Below, piece by piece: positions 37,392 to 47,166 of a stretch of DNA of 64,000 nucleotides. Numbering within the stretch: the first letter of the stretch is position 1; the number at the start of each line of letters is the position of its first letter. The DNA is taken from the NCBI GenBank assembly GCA_018004935.1, contig JAGNBF010000017.1, positions 1 through 64,000 of the forward strand, in the 5' to 3' direction. The DNA is from Chloroflexota bacterium (GTDB lineage: Bacteria > Chloroflexota > Anaerolineae > Promineifilales > Promineifilaceae). The notes beneath the pieces were generated by a model. The model searched no databases, had not been told where the DNA came from, and saw only the letters and a program-made list of their open reading frames with translations. The position numbers and the translations under genes were made by a program.

Positions 37392-38093
37392 CTATGGGTT
37401 CTGACTTAGTTTGTAACCAGCCCCACGCACGGTAATGATATACCGCGGCCGCGAGGGGTCTGGTTCTATTTTTTGGCGTAAATTACGAATATGAACATCC
37501 ACCGTGCGAGCATCGCCCACAAACTCATCATAGCCCCACACCTGCTCAATCAGTTGCTCCCGATTAAAGGGCTGTTCCAGGTGGCGGGCTAAAAAGGTCA
37601 ACAGGCGGAACTCAGTCGCCGTCAGATAAAGCTCATTCTGACCACGGGTGGTTCGTTGCAGGGTTAAATCCAGGCTCAAATCGCCAATATTGATTCGGCT
37701 ACTACTACCTTCAGCCAGATGCCCATAAGCCCGTCGCAACGCGGCGCGTATGCGGGCGATCAATTCCCGTAACTCAAAGGGCTTGGTAATGTAATCATCC
37801 GCGCCCAATTCCAGCCCCAGAATCTTATCAATCATCTCATCGGCGGCGGTGAGCATGAGGATGGGCTGACGATGTCCGGCCAACCGCCACTCCCGGCACA
37901 GGTCGAACCCATTGCCATCGGGTAGGCGGATGTCCAGAATAAACAAGGCTGGTTGGTGTTGGCCCAGCAACCGCCGGGCTTCTGCTACGGAGGCGGCTCG
38001 CACCAGCCGGTACCCTTCTTTTTCCAGGCCATAACGCAAACCCAGGGCGACGGCGTCATTGTCTTCAACGAGGAAAATTATTTCACCAGACAT
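37392..38093 (-). CDS. Response regulator, OmpR/PhoB type
   Basis: A 233-residue regulator. Receiver domain: acidic pair in FLVEDNDAV, phosphorylated Asp in LFILDIRLPDGNG (about residue 54), Thr in LMLTAAD, Lys in YITKPFELRE. The C-terminal winged helix has the OmpR pattern TATEFRLLTFLARHLEQPF, REQLIEQVWGYD and RTVDVHIRNLRQKIE. It is the first gene of the set with the PDZ protein and kinase, though a mobile element now lies after it. Confidence 0.93.
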   Translation of the reverse strand: MSGEIIFLVEDNDAVALGLRYGLEKEGYRLVRAASVAEARRLLGQHQPALFILDIRLPDGNGFDLCREWRLAGHRQPILMLTAADEMIDKILGLELGADDYITKPFELRELIARIRAALRRAYGHLAEGSSSRINIGDLSLDLTLQRTTRGQNELYLTATEFRLLTFLARHLEQPFNREQLIEQVWGYDEFVGDARTVDVHIRNLRQKIEPDPSRPRYIITVRGAGYKLSQNP

Positions 38094-38153
38094 AAGGGGT
38101 AACAGGGTATAGGCTATCCGCCTACAACCGCTTTCGTGGGTGATCTCGGATGT

Positions 38154-41100
38154 TTACGGCTTTAGCCGTTGGTTAAATTGAGAATTGTTGCCGTTGCCAG
38201 GAGTGGATAAGAGCCGGTTGTCTGTCAGGCGGCTAAAGAGAACGGGAACGCCCCAATCGGCCTGATCGTGGATGAGGGCGCGGGCTTCGTTGGTGGCCAG
38301 GTCTACCAGCCCATGGGTCAGGAGACGGCGGTAGAAATGGCGGGTAAACTGGCGGGCGGTATCTACCTGGATGCGGCCATTCATGGCGAGGACGGCCTGG
38401 GCGCCTCCTTCGGCAATGAGGCGGGGGGCCAGCGGGAGAAAACCGTCGGTGCGCCCCAATTCGCAGGAGGTGAGGTTAATGAGCAGGGGAGGGGCCGCGG
38501 CCGCACGTACTGCCCCCAATAATCGTTCCGCTTTTACCCGGTCTGTCTGGCCATTCTCATCTTCCAGGTAAAGCGTCATGCCCAATTTGCCTATGGCCCC
38601 ATGACAGAGAAAATGGATGATGTGGCACCCCTGGATAATCGCTTCCCGAATGGCGTTCATCGTTGGGGGGTGCTCTGTGCCACTTTCCAATACGGTTAGC
38701 GCCAGGCCATCTATTTCTTGCCACAAATTTTTATACACCTGACGTTCGGCGGGGGGGATGGGGGTCAGGTTAAAGTATTCTATATCCTCGGGTGAGGCCC
38801 GGACGGCTAACACCCGTACCGGGTATTCTGCCAGGGGACGCGGCCGCGTAAAACTTTGGGCCACCACAAAACGAGAAAACGGCGTGCGGGCATTACTGCC
38901 CAACCGATCCCAGGTCGTTTGCCACGGATGGTATAGCCGTTCCCAATTGATGTCTTGTAAGGCTGGTTCATCCAGCCACAGGCGGACATGCAGGCGCGTT
39001 TGTTCGGCTTCCAGCACCGAAACCGCCTGACGATAATCTCGTTCCAGTTCGCCGGTAAAGAGCATTTTGCCCAATGATTGGCCGTATTGGTGAGCATTGA
39101 TCTGATGTTTAAGCAACTCAGACCGGTTCAGGTATAACCAGCTTTCCCGGTATACACTCCGGTCAAGCAGGCGCATTTCCACGGGGAAGGCTGATGCGCC
39201 TTCCGTCTGGAGTACCCGAATTTCTACGGCGGAGTCTATGGGTTGGCTGGTGACGGTGAATTCTACTTTCGCGCCCGCTTGCTCTGATTGCGTTTCCGCT
39301 ATGGTATTAACATAAGCATCTCCCAACCAATCTTCTTCCTGAAAGACGGAAACGGCGATGCGGATGGGGCCGGTTTGGGTGGGGAGGAGCTGAAAGCGGT
39401 AAACATTGGAATCTTGCCCAGCAAAGTAGCGAATGGTGCGTGATTCGGGGCCATGAAGTTGGCAACCGGTGCTGGTGACTTGTAAACGCAGGCGGATATG
39501 CTGGCCTTCTTGCGGCCGCGAGACAATCAATTCCCCCGTGTGCACCTGTGTCAACTCTGTTTCGTTGGGGCGGGGGGAATCGGGTAGGCGTAGGGCCACT
39601 GCCAGCAGAAAAGGCTGATTGAGCCATACCATAGTAGGAGCCGAGGCATCAATACGCAGGGCCAACGGTTCTTCCCGGGCTGGGACTGGTGCCATCAGCG
39701 GTAGGGGCGTAATAATTTTTTCCTCAGGGGCAGGGGCTGGCAGGCCATAATATTGGAATACTTCTTCTGAGGTGGACATGGGACTGGCGGGTGGTGGTAA
39801 GAGCAGGGGGGATTGTTCCGCCAAATCCCCTTTGGTGTCATGCAACAATACCCCGGTGGTCGAAGCCTGGTTTTCATGTTGGTTGAGGTGAAAAGTCGGG
39901 CCGATTTCTTCTGATTCGGCCTCAGCAATGGTCACATAAATCGTTTCCCGGTAAACGTGAATTTGCTGGTTTTCGTCCTGATACTCTACCGTGAAACGGA
40001 GTGGCACCGCATCGCCACTTTGCACCGGGTGCACAAATATCGTCTCCTGAACTTCGTCGTAGTCGCGCAAATATTTAAACTGGCGCGTAGACATGAGCTT
40101 GCTATTGGCAAAATGGTCGCCGCTGGCCCGCACCGTGGGGAAGTTGGCCCGGCTGTATCCTTCGTTGCGGATGTATAAGACGAGGGCTGTGCGTTGCCCT
40201 TTTACCAGGGGACGTTCGGGCACGACGGCTACTTTGAGGATGGGCAGGTGACGGTAGCGGGCAACCTGTCGCCAGCAATCGGCTGTGCGCTCTTTCTGGC
40301 CGGTTTGTTCCAGGGCAAGGGCGGCTTTTTCCCAGTGCAGAGCCATTTCTTCGTCACCCAGCATATGGCTAGAGGCACTTTGGGCCAGGTTGAAGAGGGC
40401 TTCGGCGTAGGGTTCGGTTTTCTCAAGCATGTGCCAGAGCGCGGCCGCGTATTCCCACGCCCCGGCGACTTCATACAAGATGGCGGCCCGTTCCCATTCG
40501 CCCAGTTTTTCCCAGGCGTAGGCGGCGGGTAGGGGCTGGTCATATACTTCCCGCACTTCGGCAATGCGCCGGGTTTCACCTTCGGCGGAGAGTTGGTTGA
40601 TGGCCTCGTGCCATAACCCTCGGCGTAGGAGTTCGTCAGGGGTGAGGGGGGGGGGACGGAGGGCGCTTAATTCACCGCGCCGATTAATGGCCAGAATGAA
40701 TCGTTTGTCGAGGGCGAGAGATTCTTCCAGGCGGGCCAGCAAATCATCAGATTGCCAGAGTAATTTCCCGGTCGCGGCCGCGACGATATGAATGCGATGA
40801 TCATGACTGGCCAGGTAAACATGACCGCTTTCCACTTGCGGCCGCGCTATAATGCCCCGTTCGGTGGCATAATGCCACACTATCTGACCGGTACGCACGT
40901 CCAGGGCATAAAGACCCGCCCGCGTGCCCACAAAAACCCGTTGACCATCAGTTGCCGGTCGGCTTATTTCTTTGCCGACCGGACCGACGGCGGTTTGCCA
41001 CCGTTCCAGGCCGGTATTCGTTTCCAGGCAGACGACCAGAGAACGGCTGAAGGAGGCGATAAGATCATCCCCGATCCGCACCGGTGTGCGATCCAACCAA

Positions 41101-41699
41101 TGGGCTGTGCTGGCCGAAGCATTGTAAAGCCAACGCCCGGTTCCGTTTTTGTCTAAGGCAAGCAGGCGCGGCCCTTTACAGGGGACGATGACCATGCCGG
41201 AGATGACCAGAGGGGCGGCCCAGGATGCGTTGATGTTGAGTGGGTAACGGCGGATCTCCTGGTCGTTGGTGGTGTTCATATACCAAAGGTTGGCTGAATC
41301 AGCGGTGAACCAGAGTTGTTCTTTGTATAGACTGATCCGGGAGAAAAGCTGGGCGACGGTGGGGGCTTGCCATTGCCATAGTTCCTGGCCGGTTTTGTCC
41401 CAGGCTTTGAGGGTGGCCTGGTCGCGCAGGAAGTCACTGCTGTTGAGGGTGGTGTAAAGAATGGGTGTGGTGTCCCGGAATGCGGCCGCGAGGTGATGGA
41501 CATAATGGTAGGCCAGAGGCTTTTGCCAGGCAATTTGTCCATCTGCCAGAGAGAGGGCAATGAGGCGGGCCGGTTGTTGTCCTTGGGGATGAACGCCCAA
41601 CATGACTAGATCATCCCAAATGAAAAGGGGGCAGGAGGTGGACGCGGCCGCGGCATAGCGCCAGGATAATTCGGGATCAGACTGAGGGCTTACCGTCAT
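38154..41699 (-). CDS. PQQ-like propeller / CHAT caspase-like protease
   Basis: A 1181-residue protein without a signal peptide. Residues 1-350 form a PQQ-type beta-propeller (WLDRTPVRIGDDLIA, ALDVRTGQIVWHYAT, and similar Trp-ended blades). Residues about 365-490 are helical, TPR-like (AAILYEVAGAWEYAAALWHM). Residues 500-900 hold several beta-sandwich segments. The C-terminal 250 residues are a CHAT domain: the catalytic His lies in IIHFLCHGAIG (about 1033) and the Cys in LINLTSCELGRTDGF (about 1079). CHAT proteases include separase relatives and CRISPR-linked Craspase. Next to a kinase-FGE protein, this suggests a signalling or defence device activated by binding to the propeller. Confidence 0.85.
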   Translation of the reverse strand: MTVSPQSDPELSWRYAAAASTSCPLFIWDDLVMLGVHPQGQQPARLIALSLADGQIAWQKPLAYHYVHHLAAAFRDTTPILYTTLNSSDFLRDQATLKAWDKTGQELWQWQAPTVAQLFSRISLYKEQLWFTADSANLWYMNTTNDQEIRRYPLNINASWAAPLVISGMVIVPCKGPRLLALDKNGTGRWLYNASASTAHWLDRTPVRIGDDLIASFSRSLVVCLETNTGLERWQTAVGPVGKEISRPATDGQRVFVGTRAGLYALDVRTGQIVWHYATERGIIARPQVESGHVYLASHDHRIHIVAAATGKLLWQSDDLLARLEESLALDKRFILAINRRGELSALRPPPLTPDELLRRGLWHEAINQLSAEGETRRIAEVREVYDQPLPAAYAWEKLGEWERAAILYEVAGAWEYAAALWHMLEKTEPYAEALFNLAQSASSHMLGDEEMALHWEKAALALEQTGQKERTADCWRQVARYRHLPILKVAVVPERPLVKGQRTALVLYIRNEGYSRANFPTVRASGDHFANSKLMSTRQFKYLRDYDEVQETIFVHPVQSGDAVPLRFTVEYQDENQQIHVYRETIYVTIAEAESEEIGPTFHLNQHENQASTTGVLLHDTKGDLAEQSPLLLPPPASPMSTSEEVFQYYGLPAPAPEEKIITPLPLMAPVPAREEPLALRIDASAPTMVWLNQPFLLAVALRLPDSPRPNETELTQVHTGELIVSRPQEGQHIRLRLQVTSTGCQLHGPESRTIRYFAGQDSNVYRFQLLPTQTGPIRIAVSVFQEEDWLGDAYVNTIAETQSEQAGAKVEFTVTSQPIDSAVEIRVLQTEGASAFPVEMRLLDRSVYRESWLYLNRSELLKHQINAHQYGQSLGKMLFTGELERDYRQAVSVLEAEQTRLHVRLWLDEPALQDINWERLYHPWQTTWDRLGSNARTPFSRFVVAQSFTRPRPLAEYPVRVLAVRASPEDIEYFNLTPIPPAERQVYKNLWQEIDGLALTVLESGTEHPPTMNAIREAIIQGCHIIHFLCHGAIGKLGMTLYLEDENGQTDRVKAERLLGAVRAAAAPPLLINLTSCELGRTDGFLPLAPRLIAEGGAQAVLAMNGRIQVDTARQFTRHFYRRLLTHGLVDLATNEARALIHDQADWGVPVLFSRLTDNRLLSTPGNGNNSQFNQRLKP

Positions 41700-41835
41700 G
41701 TGTCACTCTCTGTTTTGGGTTGTACATTTGCCTGCTGATGTCACTCCTGGATTTCCCCAAGAGCCATTAGTTATCGTTTATTTTGGCATGGTTTAGGCCC
41801 GTTTTACAAATTTGTAAGACGATTTCGTAAATCGT

Positions 41836-42240
41836 CAGTGGAGGGCAGGCACAAGGCCAGCCCCTACTCAAAATCATTATCTTAAGGTCTATACTAAGTG
41901 AACATCTAAAAATAACTTCCCGGTTTAGATCTGACAGGTTTTCGGAAACCTGTCAGATCTGCGCGGAACTTATTCTTGGACGATTACTAAGGGTTCGCTC
42001 GCAAATAACTTTTGACTCTACTGAAAAAAGGTCAAAACAGTTAAAAGCCCGGTTTCTTTCTCTCTGGAAGCGACGGTTAAATTAGTTAGAAACCGGGCTT
42101 TTTGCAGTAGACTCACTTTTGAGTTTGCTGTGGCTGGTCTCCTGACCGCGCCACCTATCTTATTTCCGAACGATTACTAAGGTTCTCGAGGGCTGAACTT
42201 ATCGAAGTCTCGTGTTGCCTTCGACAGGCTCAGCCCTCGT
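41836..42240. repeat. Repeat cluster between CHAT and kinase genes
   Basis: Contains a MITE fragment (GGGCAGGCACAAGGCCAGCC, 41845-41864), a copy of the palindromic element (41887-41992) whose centre reads GATCTGACAGG/CCTGTCAGATC, a strong hairpin AAAAGCCCGGTTTCT / AGAAACCGGGCTTTT (42043-42102) followed by T, a GTGGCTGGTCTCCTGACC copy (42130) and a GAGGGCTGAAC...GCTCAGCCCTC hairpin (42189-42237). The 42043 hairpin may also stop transcription. Confidence 0.65.
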
Positions 42241-42261
42241 TATTCCCGAAATATTGAGAAA

Positions 42262-44562
42262 TTACTCATTCGTTTCCTGAAGGCACACCACACAACGAAA
42301 ACCCACATCATCATAACGAATGTCAGGGGCGTAGCTGAGGGTGGAACTGAAGCGGGCCGTTGCACTGACCTGTTGGGCGTTGCGTTGGTAGCTACCGCCT
42401 CGTAACGTTCGCCCAATACGGCTGGTTTCACTGATGACCCACTCGGCGACATTGCCACTCATATCTACACACCCATAAGGGCTGTTACCTTTGGGGGAAT
42501 ATTGACCCACAGGGGTAGGGCCATTTTCATGGTTGTCAAAGTTGCAATACTCCGATGTGGGCGCAAAATTGCCCCAGGGATAAGACCAACCATCAGGCCC
42601 ACGCGCCGCTTTTTCCCATTGTTCTTCAGTGGGTAACTGTTTGCCCGCCCATTCGGCATAGGCGGTGGCATCATGCCAGCTAAGCAGTACCACTGGATAT
42701 TGTTCCATGCCTACCGGATACGTTCGTTTTTCCCGATCCCAACTGTAACTGGCGGCCGCCGGGAGATCACTGTAAGGAATAGGGTGGGAAGGATTGGCAT
42801 CAATGAACCGTTTAAATTCAGCGTTGGTGACTGGCGTTTTGTCAATCCAATATTCTGACAGAGTGATAGTCTTGTTGCTGGGGGTGTAGAAAAAACGACC
42901 AGCGGGCACCCGCACCATTTCTTTGTTATCCTGAGTCCATTGTAACCGGTTTTCGCCGCTGAGCCGGTAAGGTTCACGAACTTTTTGCGTCTGTGTCAGC
43001 CAGAGCTGAGGGTAATTGAGTTCTGGAGCCAGTTTCATTAACTTTTCGCCAATTGCGGCCGCTTTAAAATAATCTTCTTTGGCAATTGTTGTTACGAGTT
43101 GTTCGTATAGTAATAGAGCCTCTTGCGTTTGTTCATAGCGAGATACTTTTGCCAGAGCACGGTTCAGGTCTTGATGCTGGCGGCGGAAAATAGTTAGCAG
43201 TTCATCATAGCGGTGAAGTAGCTGGGTGACGGCTTCCAGGAAATAACGCAGAGCTTCACCGCCCCTATAATCATGGCGTTGGTGTAACACGCCCAGCCAG
43301 ATACGAATGGCCTGATCCCATTGTTTTTCACTGTGGCAGATGAGCGCATTTTTGTATTGTTGCTCCAGGTGATATTCTAGTTCTGCCAGGTAGAGCCGAT
43401 TGCGTACCCCTTCATGGTGGGGGGCCTGTTCGCGTAGATCACGCAAGAGGGTGATGGCTTTTTCCCAATCTTGTTTTTCCCAAACGGTCAGAGCGGCCTC
43501 ATATTGTTGTTGTATGTACCGTTCCCGCGTGACACGTTCGGTTTGGCGCCCCCATTGTTCATATGCTTGATTGAGGAGATGTTGCGTCTCTTCCCGCTCG
43601 GGATAAACGCGCAAAATGAGGGTGCATTTTTCGATGGCCTCAATCCATTCTTTGGCGACGATGTGGATGGAGATTTCGTCATCGAGTTCAGTGAGGTTTT
43701 TGCCCTGGCCAGACATGGGGCGGTATTTTTCGGCTACGGTTTGCAGGGTATTGACAAAATCGCGGGCGCGGGGGAAGCGTTCGCTACGCCGTTTGGCCAG
43801 ACCCCGAATCAGCACTTCGGCCAGGTCAGCGCCCAGGTGAGCATCTATGGTAAGTGGTGAGGGGGGCAGATGGTTGGCATGGGCGTTGATGATTTCCAGG
43901 AAGGAGCCGTTGTAGGGAACGCGGCCGCAGATCATCTCATAGGTCAGCACACCCAGGGCATAAAGGTCGGTGAGGGGGGATACTTTGCCCCATTGTTGGG
44001 AGTCAATTTGTTCTGGGGCCAGGTAATAGGGTGTGCCCATGATGGCCCCACTGGGGGTGACATCCGCACTGATGTTACCATCATAAACCAGGCCAAAATC
44101 GGTAAGGGTGACATGAAGCCCCTGGCCGGAACCTTCAAGCATGATATTTCCCGGCTTCACATCACGGTGGGTGAGGTTTTGTTCGGCCAGATGGTCTAAA
44201 ACTTCGGCCAGTTGCCAGAGGATGGGTAGGGCGTCGTCCAGGGGGAGTTGGCCTTTTTCATCGAGATGTTGGCGTAGGGTGCGGCCGCGAATGAGGCGCA
44301 TGACCAGAAATAAACTGCCGGGGGCTTCGCCATAATCATAAACGGTAGCAATGCGAGGGTGATTAAGAGAGGCGGCAATACTGGCTTCCTGGCGGAATCG
44401 TTGGACAAAGGCCTCATCTTCAGCGACGCGGCCGCTAAGCACTTTTAAAGCTACTTCACGATCAATGCGGTTATCACGTGCCCGGTAAACAGTGCCGAAA
44501 CCCCCTCGGCCCAACTCTTCAATAACCACATAATGACCTATTTGTAGTGGTTTCATTGTCAA
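42262..44562 (-). CDS. Ser/Thr protein kinase fused to a formylglycine-generating-enzyme-like domain
   Basis: A 766-residue protein. The kinase (about 8-275) has GRGGFGTVYRARD, VALKVL with the Lys, HRDVKPGNIML and LTDFGLVYDG, so it should be active. Residues 300-535 are helical repeats rich in Trp and Gln. Residues about 545-766 are an FGE/SUMF1 (C-type-lectin-like) domain: VRVPAGRFFY, YWIDKTPVTNAEFKRFID, PVVLLSWHDATAYAEWAGKQ, LPTEEQWEKAARGPDGWSYP, GCVDMSGNVAEWV and DVGFRCVV. Such domains often bind ligands rather than oxidise sulfatases. No membrane helix is seen. TTG 44562 fits the GAGGAA spacing; ATG 44556 is the alternative. Confidence 0.88.
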   Translation of the reverse strand: MTMKPLQIGHYVVIEELGRGGFGTVYRARDNRIDREVALKVLSGRVAEDEAFVQRFRQEASIAASLNHPRIATVYDYGEAPGSLFLVMRLIRGRTLRQHLDEKGQLPLDDALPILWQLAEVLDHLAEQNLTHRDVKPGNIMLEGSGQGLHVTLTDFGLVYDGNISADVTPSGAIMGTPYYLAPEQIDSQQWGKVSPLTDLYALGVLTYEMICGRVPYNGSFLEIINAHANHLPPSPLTIDAHLGADLAEVLIRGLAKRRSERFPRARDFVNTLQTVAEKYRPMSGQGKNLTELDDEISIHIVAKEWIEAIEKCTLILRVYPEREETQHLLNQAYEQWGRQTERVTRERYIQQQYEAALTVWEKQDWEKAITLLRDLREQAPHHEGVRNRLYLAELEYHLEQQYKNALICHSEKQWDQAIRIWLGVLHQRHDYRGGEALRYFLEAVTQLLHRYDELLTIFRRQHQDLNRALAKVSRYEQTQEALLLYEQLVTTIAKEDYFKAAAIGEKLMKLAPELNYPQLWLTQTQKVREPYRLSGENRLQWTQDNKEMVRVPAGRFFYTPSNKTITLSEYWIDKTPVTNAEFKRFIDANPSHPIPYSDLPAAASYSWDREKRTYPVGMEQYPVVLLSWHDATAYAEWAGKQLPTEEQWEKAARGPDGWSYPWGNFAPTSEYCNFDNHENGPTPVGQYSPKGNSPYGCVDMSGNVAEWVISETSRIGRTLRGGSYQRNAQQVSATARFSSTLSYAPDIRYDDVGFRCVVCLQETNE

Positions 44563-45263
44563 GGTTTATTTCCTCTTCCCATTAGTCGTACTTCACTCCC
44601 ATCTGGTAGTGCCAGGAAACGAAAAAAGACCAGTTTTCTGGCAAAAGGCAAGATGAATTTGGGGAACTACTAGTGATGTACACTGGGAGTTTAACATAAT
44701 GAATAAAGGGTGACGAGAGGACTCTGGTAAGGACAGCAATTCTCAATTTGGCCTGAGCCTCAACAAATATAGAGGCCGCCTGGCCGTAAAACGGGACGGG
44801 CTATACTTATGAAGGCCGTTGGCCTGGGGTCTTAGCCCGTAGGGTTTGGTACTGATAGCCCGGCGGTTTTTGTTCATTAAATTTTTAATCCGGTAACGCC
44901 TTCATTGACCCCATCCCCCCTGCCGATTCCCGAGGGAAGGGGGGAATTCCAATGGGGCATTTTTCGGGGCATTCGCCCCGAAAAATGCCCCATAGAAAAG
45001 TTCCCCACCCCTGGAGGCGGGGTTAGCGGTGGGGGGATTCTATTACCTGATTAATTTTTTAAACGCCCCCCCTGCCTGCCGATGGTGTAAACCTTATGAA
45101 ATTTTGAATACTCGGTATAATAACTGGAGTTTAGAGCGAGAGGAGAGAGCTAGAGAGAACTACTCTGGAAAACCCTCTAGCGCTGAACTCTAAACTCCAG
45201 TAATGAGTGCGGATAAAAAATTGACGTAAACCCGTTATTGCCCATACACACATACCCATTTGC
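44563..45263. repeat. Intergenic region with hairpin cassette E
   Basis: From 44907 to 45043 lies cassette E in the orientation of cassette A: CCATCCCCCC arm, GATTCCCGAGGGAAGGGG, perfect stem GGGGCATTTTTCGGGGC / GCCCCGAAAAATGCCCC, GAAAAGTTCCCC, CCCCTGGAGGCGGGG. A TAGAGCGAGAGGAGAG / CTCTAGCGC block is at 45129-45205. The rest, 44563-44900, shows no gene. Confidence 0.65.
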
Positions 45264-45857
45264 ATGGAACTCACACCAGATATTCTCATTAGCGCCTATT
45301 GCCAGGGTATCTTCCCGATGGGGTTCGAGGATAGAACGCACCCCTCAGGGACGATTTTTTGGTATGACCCAGATCCTCGGGCCATCATCCCCCTGGATAC
45401 CTTTCATGTGCCGCGCTCATTACAGCGCACCCTCAAAAAAGGGATTTATGAGGTGCGTTTTGATACAGTCTTTGCTCAAGTGATCAGAGCTTGTGCTGAT
45501 GTCCATCGTGGAGAAGGGGTTTGGATTACACCGACAATTGTGCGGGGTTATACCTGGTTGCACCGGCGAGGTTTTGCCCATAGTGTCGAGACCTGGCGGG
45601 AGGGGACATTGGTGGGGGGATTGTATGGGGTGGCCGTGCGCGGATTATTTGCGGGGGAGAGTATGTTTAGCCTGGAACCGGATGCCAGTAAAGTAGCGTT
45701 GGTGCATTTGGTGGAGCATTTACGACAAAAAGAATTTACCTTGTTGGACACTCAATTTATGACAGAACATTTACGCCGCTTTGGTACGGTGGAGATTGCC
45801 CGCAGTGAATATAAGGAGCGACTCGCGGCCGCGCTCCAGGTAGATACGCAGTTCTAA
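45264..45857 (+). CDS. aat: Leucyl/phenylalanyl-tRNA--protein transferase
   Basis: Adds Leu or Phe from tRNA to N-terminal Lys/Arg of proteins, marking them for ClpS/ClpAP under the N-end rule. The 197-residue product matches the family core: ILISAYCQGIFPMGFED, FWYDPDPRAIIPLD, GVWITPTIVRGY, GFAHSVETWREGTLVGGLYG, VAVRGLFAGESMFSLEPDAS and LLDTQFMTEHLRRFG. Slightly shorter than E. coli Aat (234) at the N-terminus. It stands alone. Confidence 0.95.
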   Translation: MELTPDILISAYCQGIFPMGFEDRTHPSGTIFWYDPDPRAIIPLDTFHVPRSLQRTLKKGIYEVRFDTVFAQVIRACADVHRGEGVWITPTIVRGYTWLHRRGFAHSVETWREGTLVGGLYGVAVRGLFAGESMFSLEPDASKVALVHLVEHLRQKEFTLLDTQFMTEHLRRFGTVEIARSEYKERLAAALQVDTQF

Positions 45858-45951
45858 AATATGACCGTTACTTCTGCCCTGCAATAGCGACTTTTAAGGG
45901 AGAATGGGCATGTGCCCTTCCTCAATTTACCCTAAAGGGAGCAAATTATTT

Positions 45952-47082
45952 ATGGCTGGGCAACATTTCTTACAAACAACAATGAATCCATTTAGTGAAA
46001 CAACTACCTCAAGTTGGCGGCCGCAACTGACTGTGACTCGCCTTTTAATTGGTATTACCCTTTTGTTAGGGCTGATAGCGGCGGTCGCTTTTTTACTGCT
46101 GGGGCGTACTGCCGCTGAACCCCGGACTGCTGTGCTGACCCAGATGAATGGGACGGTAGAACTACGTGTGGCCGGGGATGATTTATGGCAGGCAACCAGC
46201 CCCGGACAGGTATTGACCGTAGGCGATGAGGTGCGCACAACCGCGGCCGCAACCGCCACTATCACCTACTTTGATGGCAGTATCACTCGTCTCAGCCCTG
46301 AAACCCATTTGCAACTCACTGACCTGGCCGAACGTCGGGATGGTCGTTGGTATCACATTGCGTTTACCCAACTTTCGGGCCAGACCGACCAACTGGTTTT
46401 GCCCTTGCCCGCGCCAGACTCTTATTTTGTGGTGACGACCGCGGCCGCACGTTTAGAGGCCAACGGCACCACCTATCACATCACAGTTACACCAGAGCAC
46501 AACACCGAGATAACCGTTACCGATGGACAGGTTGTTGTTTATGAGCAAACAACCAACACCATGCAAACCCTCTTGGCCGGAGATTCCCTGCTTATTGCGG
46601 TTCTCCCCAGCACCCCCGCCACTTTGGTGCCGGAACAACCATCTTTATCCACGGAATTAACCTCTTCGCCCACAGCTACTCCCTCCGTGCCCACGCCAGC
46701 GGCTTCCATCACGTCCATTCCTACCCTGGCTACCACCGCAACGCCTCTGGCTACTACGGCAACACCCCTGGCTACTACCGCAACCCCCCTGGCTACCCGC
46801 ACTGTACGCGCACAGACCACGGTAAACGCCACTACCCAAACAGTGATTGCCACCCCTTCAGCTACGTCCCCCGGGCAGAGTAACCCCACTGCCGTTAGCC
46901 CCACGCACCCCCCCCTCATTCTCCCGACCCTTCAGCCCACTTTGCCCCCGGCTACCCTGGCCCCCACCTTCCCCCCGGCTCCTACTGCCACCCCCTGGGA
47001 CGATGACGATGATGACAATGATAATGGCAACAATAATGACGATAATGGTGGTGGGGATAACGACGATAACAACAACGACTGA
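45952..47082 (+). CDS. FecR-domain membrane protein with Thr/Pro-rich stalk and Asp/Asn tail
   Basis: One membrane helix (LLIGITLLLGLIAAVAFLLL) follows a short cytoplasmic N-terminus; the outside part begins with a FecR domain (TAVLTQMNGTVELRVAGDDL, VLTVGDEVRTTAAATATITY, DGSITRLSPETHL). Then comes a low-complexity stalk of Thr, Pro and Ala including 21 bp tandem repeats coding TPLATTA (46726-46799), and a last 27-residue run of Asp, Asn and Gly. The tail may bind Ca or simply be flexible. ATG 45952 is favoured (AAAGGGAGC about 11 nt upstream); 45904, 45910 and 45982 are alternatives. Cells likely display the FecR domain on the surface. Confidence 0.75.
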   Translation: MAGQHFLQTTMNPFSETTTSSWRPQLTVTRLLIGITLLLGLIAAVAFLLLGRTAAEPRTAVLTQMNGTVELRVAGDDLWQATSPGQVLTVGDEVRTTAAATATITYFDGSITRLSPETHLQLTDLAERRDGRWYHIAFTQLSGQTDQLVLPLPAPDSYFVVTTAAARLEANGTTYHITVTPEHNTEITVTDGQVVVYEQTTNTMQTLLAGDSLLIAVLPSTPATLVPEQPSLSTELTSSPTATPSVPTPAASITSIPTLATTATPLATTATPLATTATPLATRTVRAQTTVNATTQTVIATPSATSPGQSNPTAVSPTHPPLILPTLQPTLPPATLAPTFPPAPTATPWDDDDDDNDNGNNNDDNGGGDNDDNNND

Positions 47083-47166
47083 GTAATCGTTCGTATGTAA
47101 CGGAGCGATTTGCTGTGGCCGGTCTCCTGACCGAGCCACCTATCTTGTTTCCGAACGATTACTTAG

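Noticed and set aside
42262-44562. FGE/C-type-lectin domain as target of a diversity-generating retroelement
   Set aside because: No reverse transcriptase and no template repeat matching the 3' end of the gene were seen nearby.
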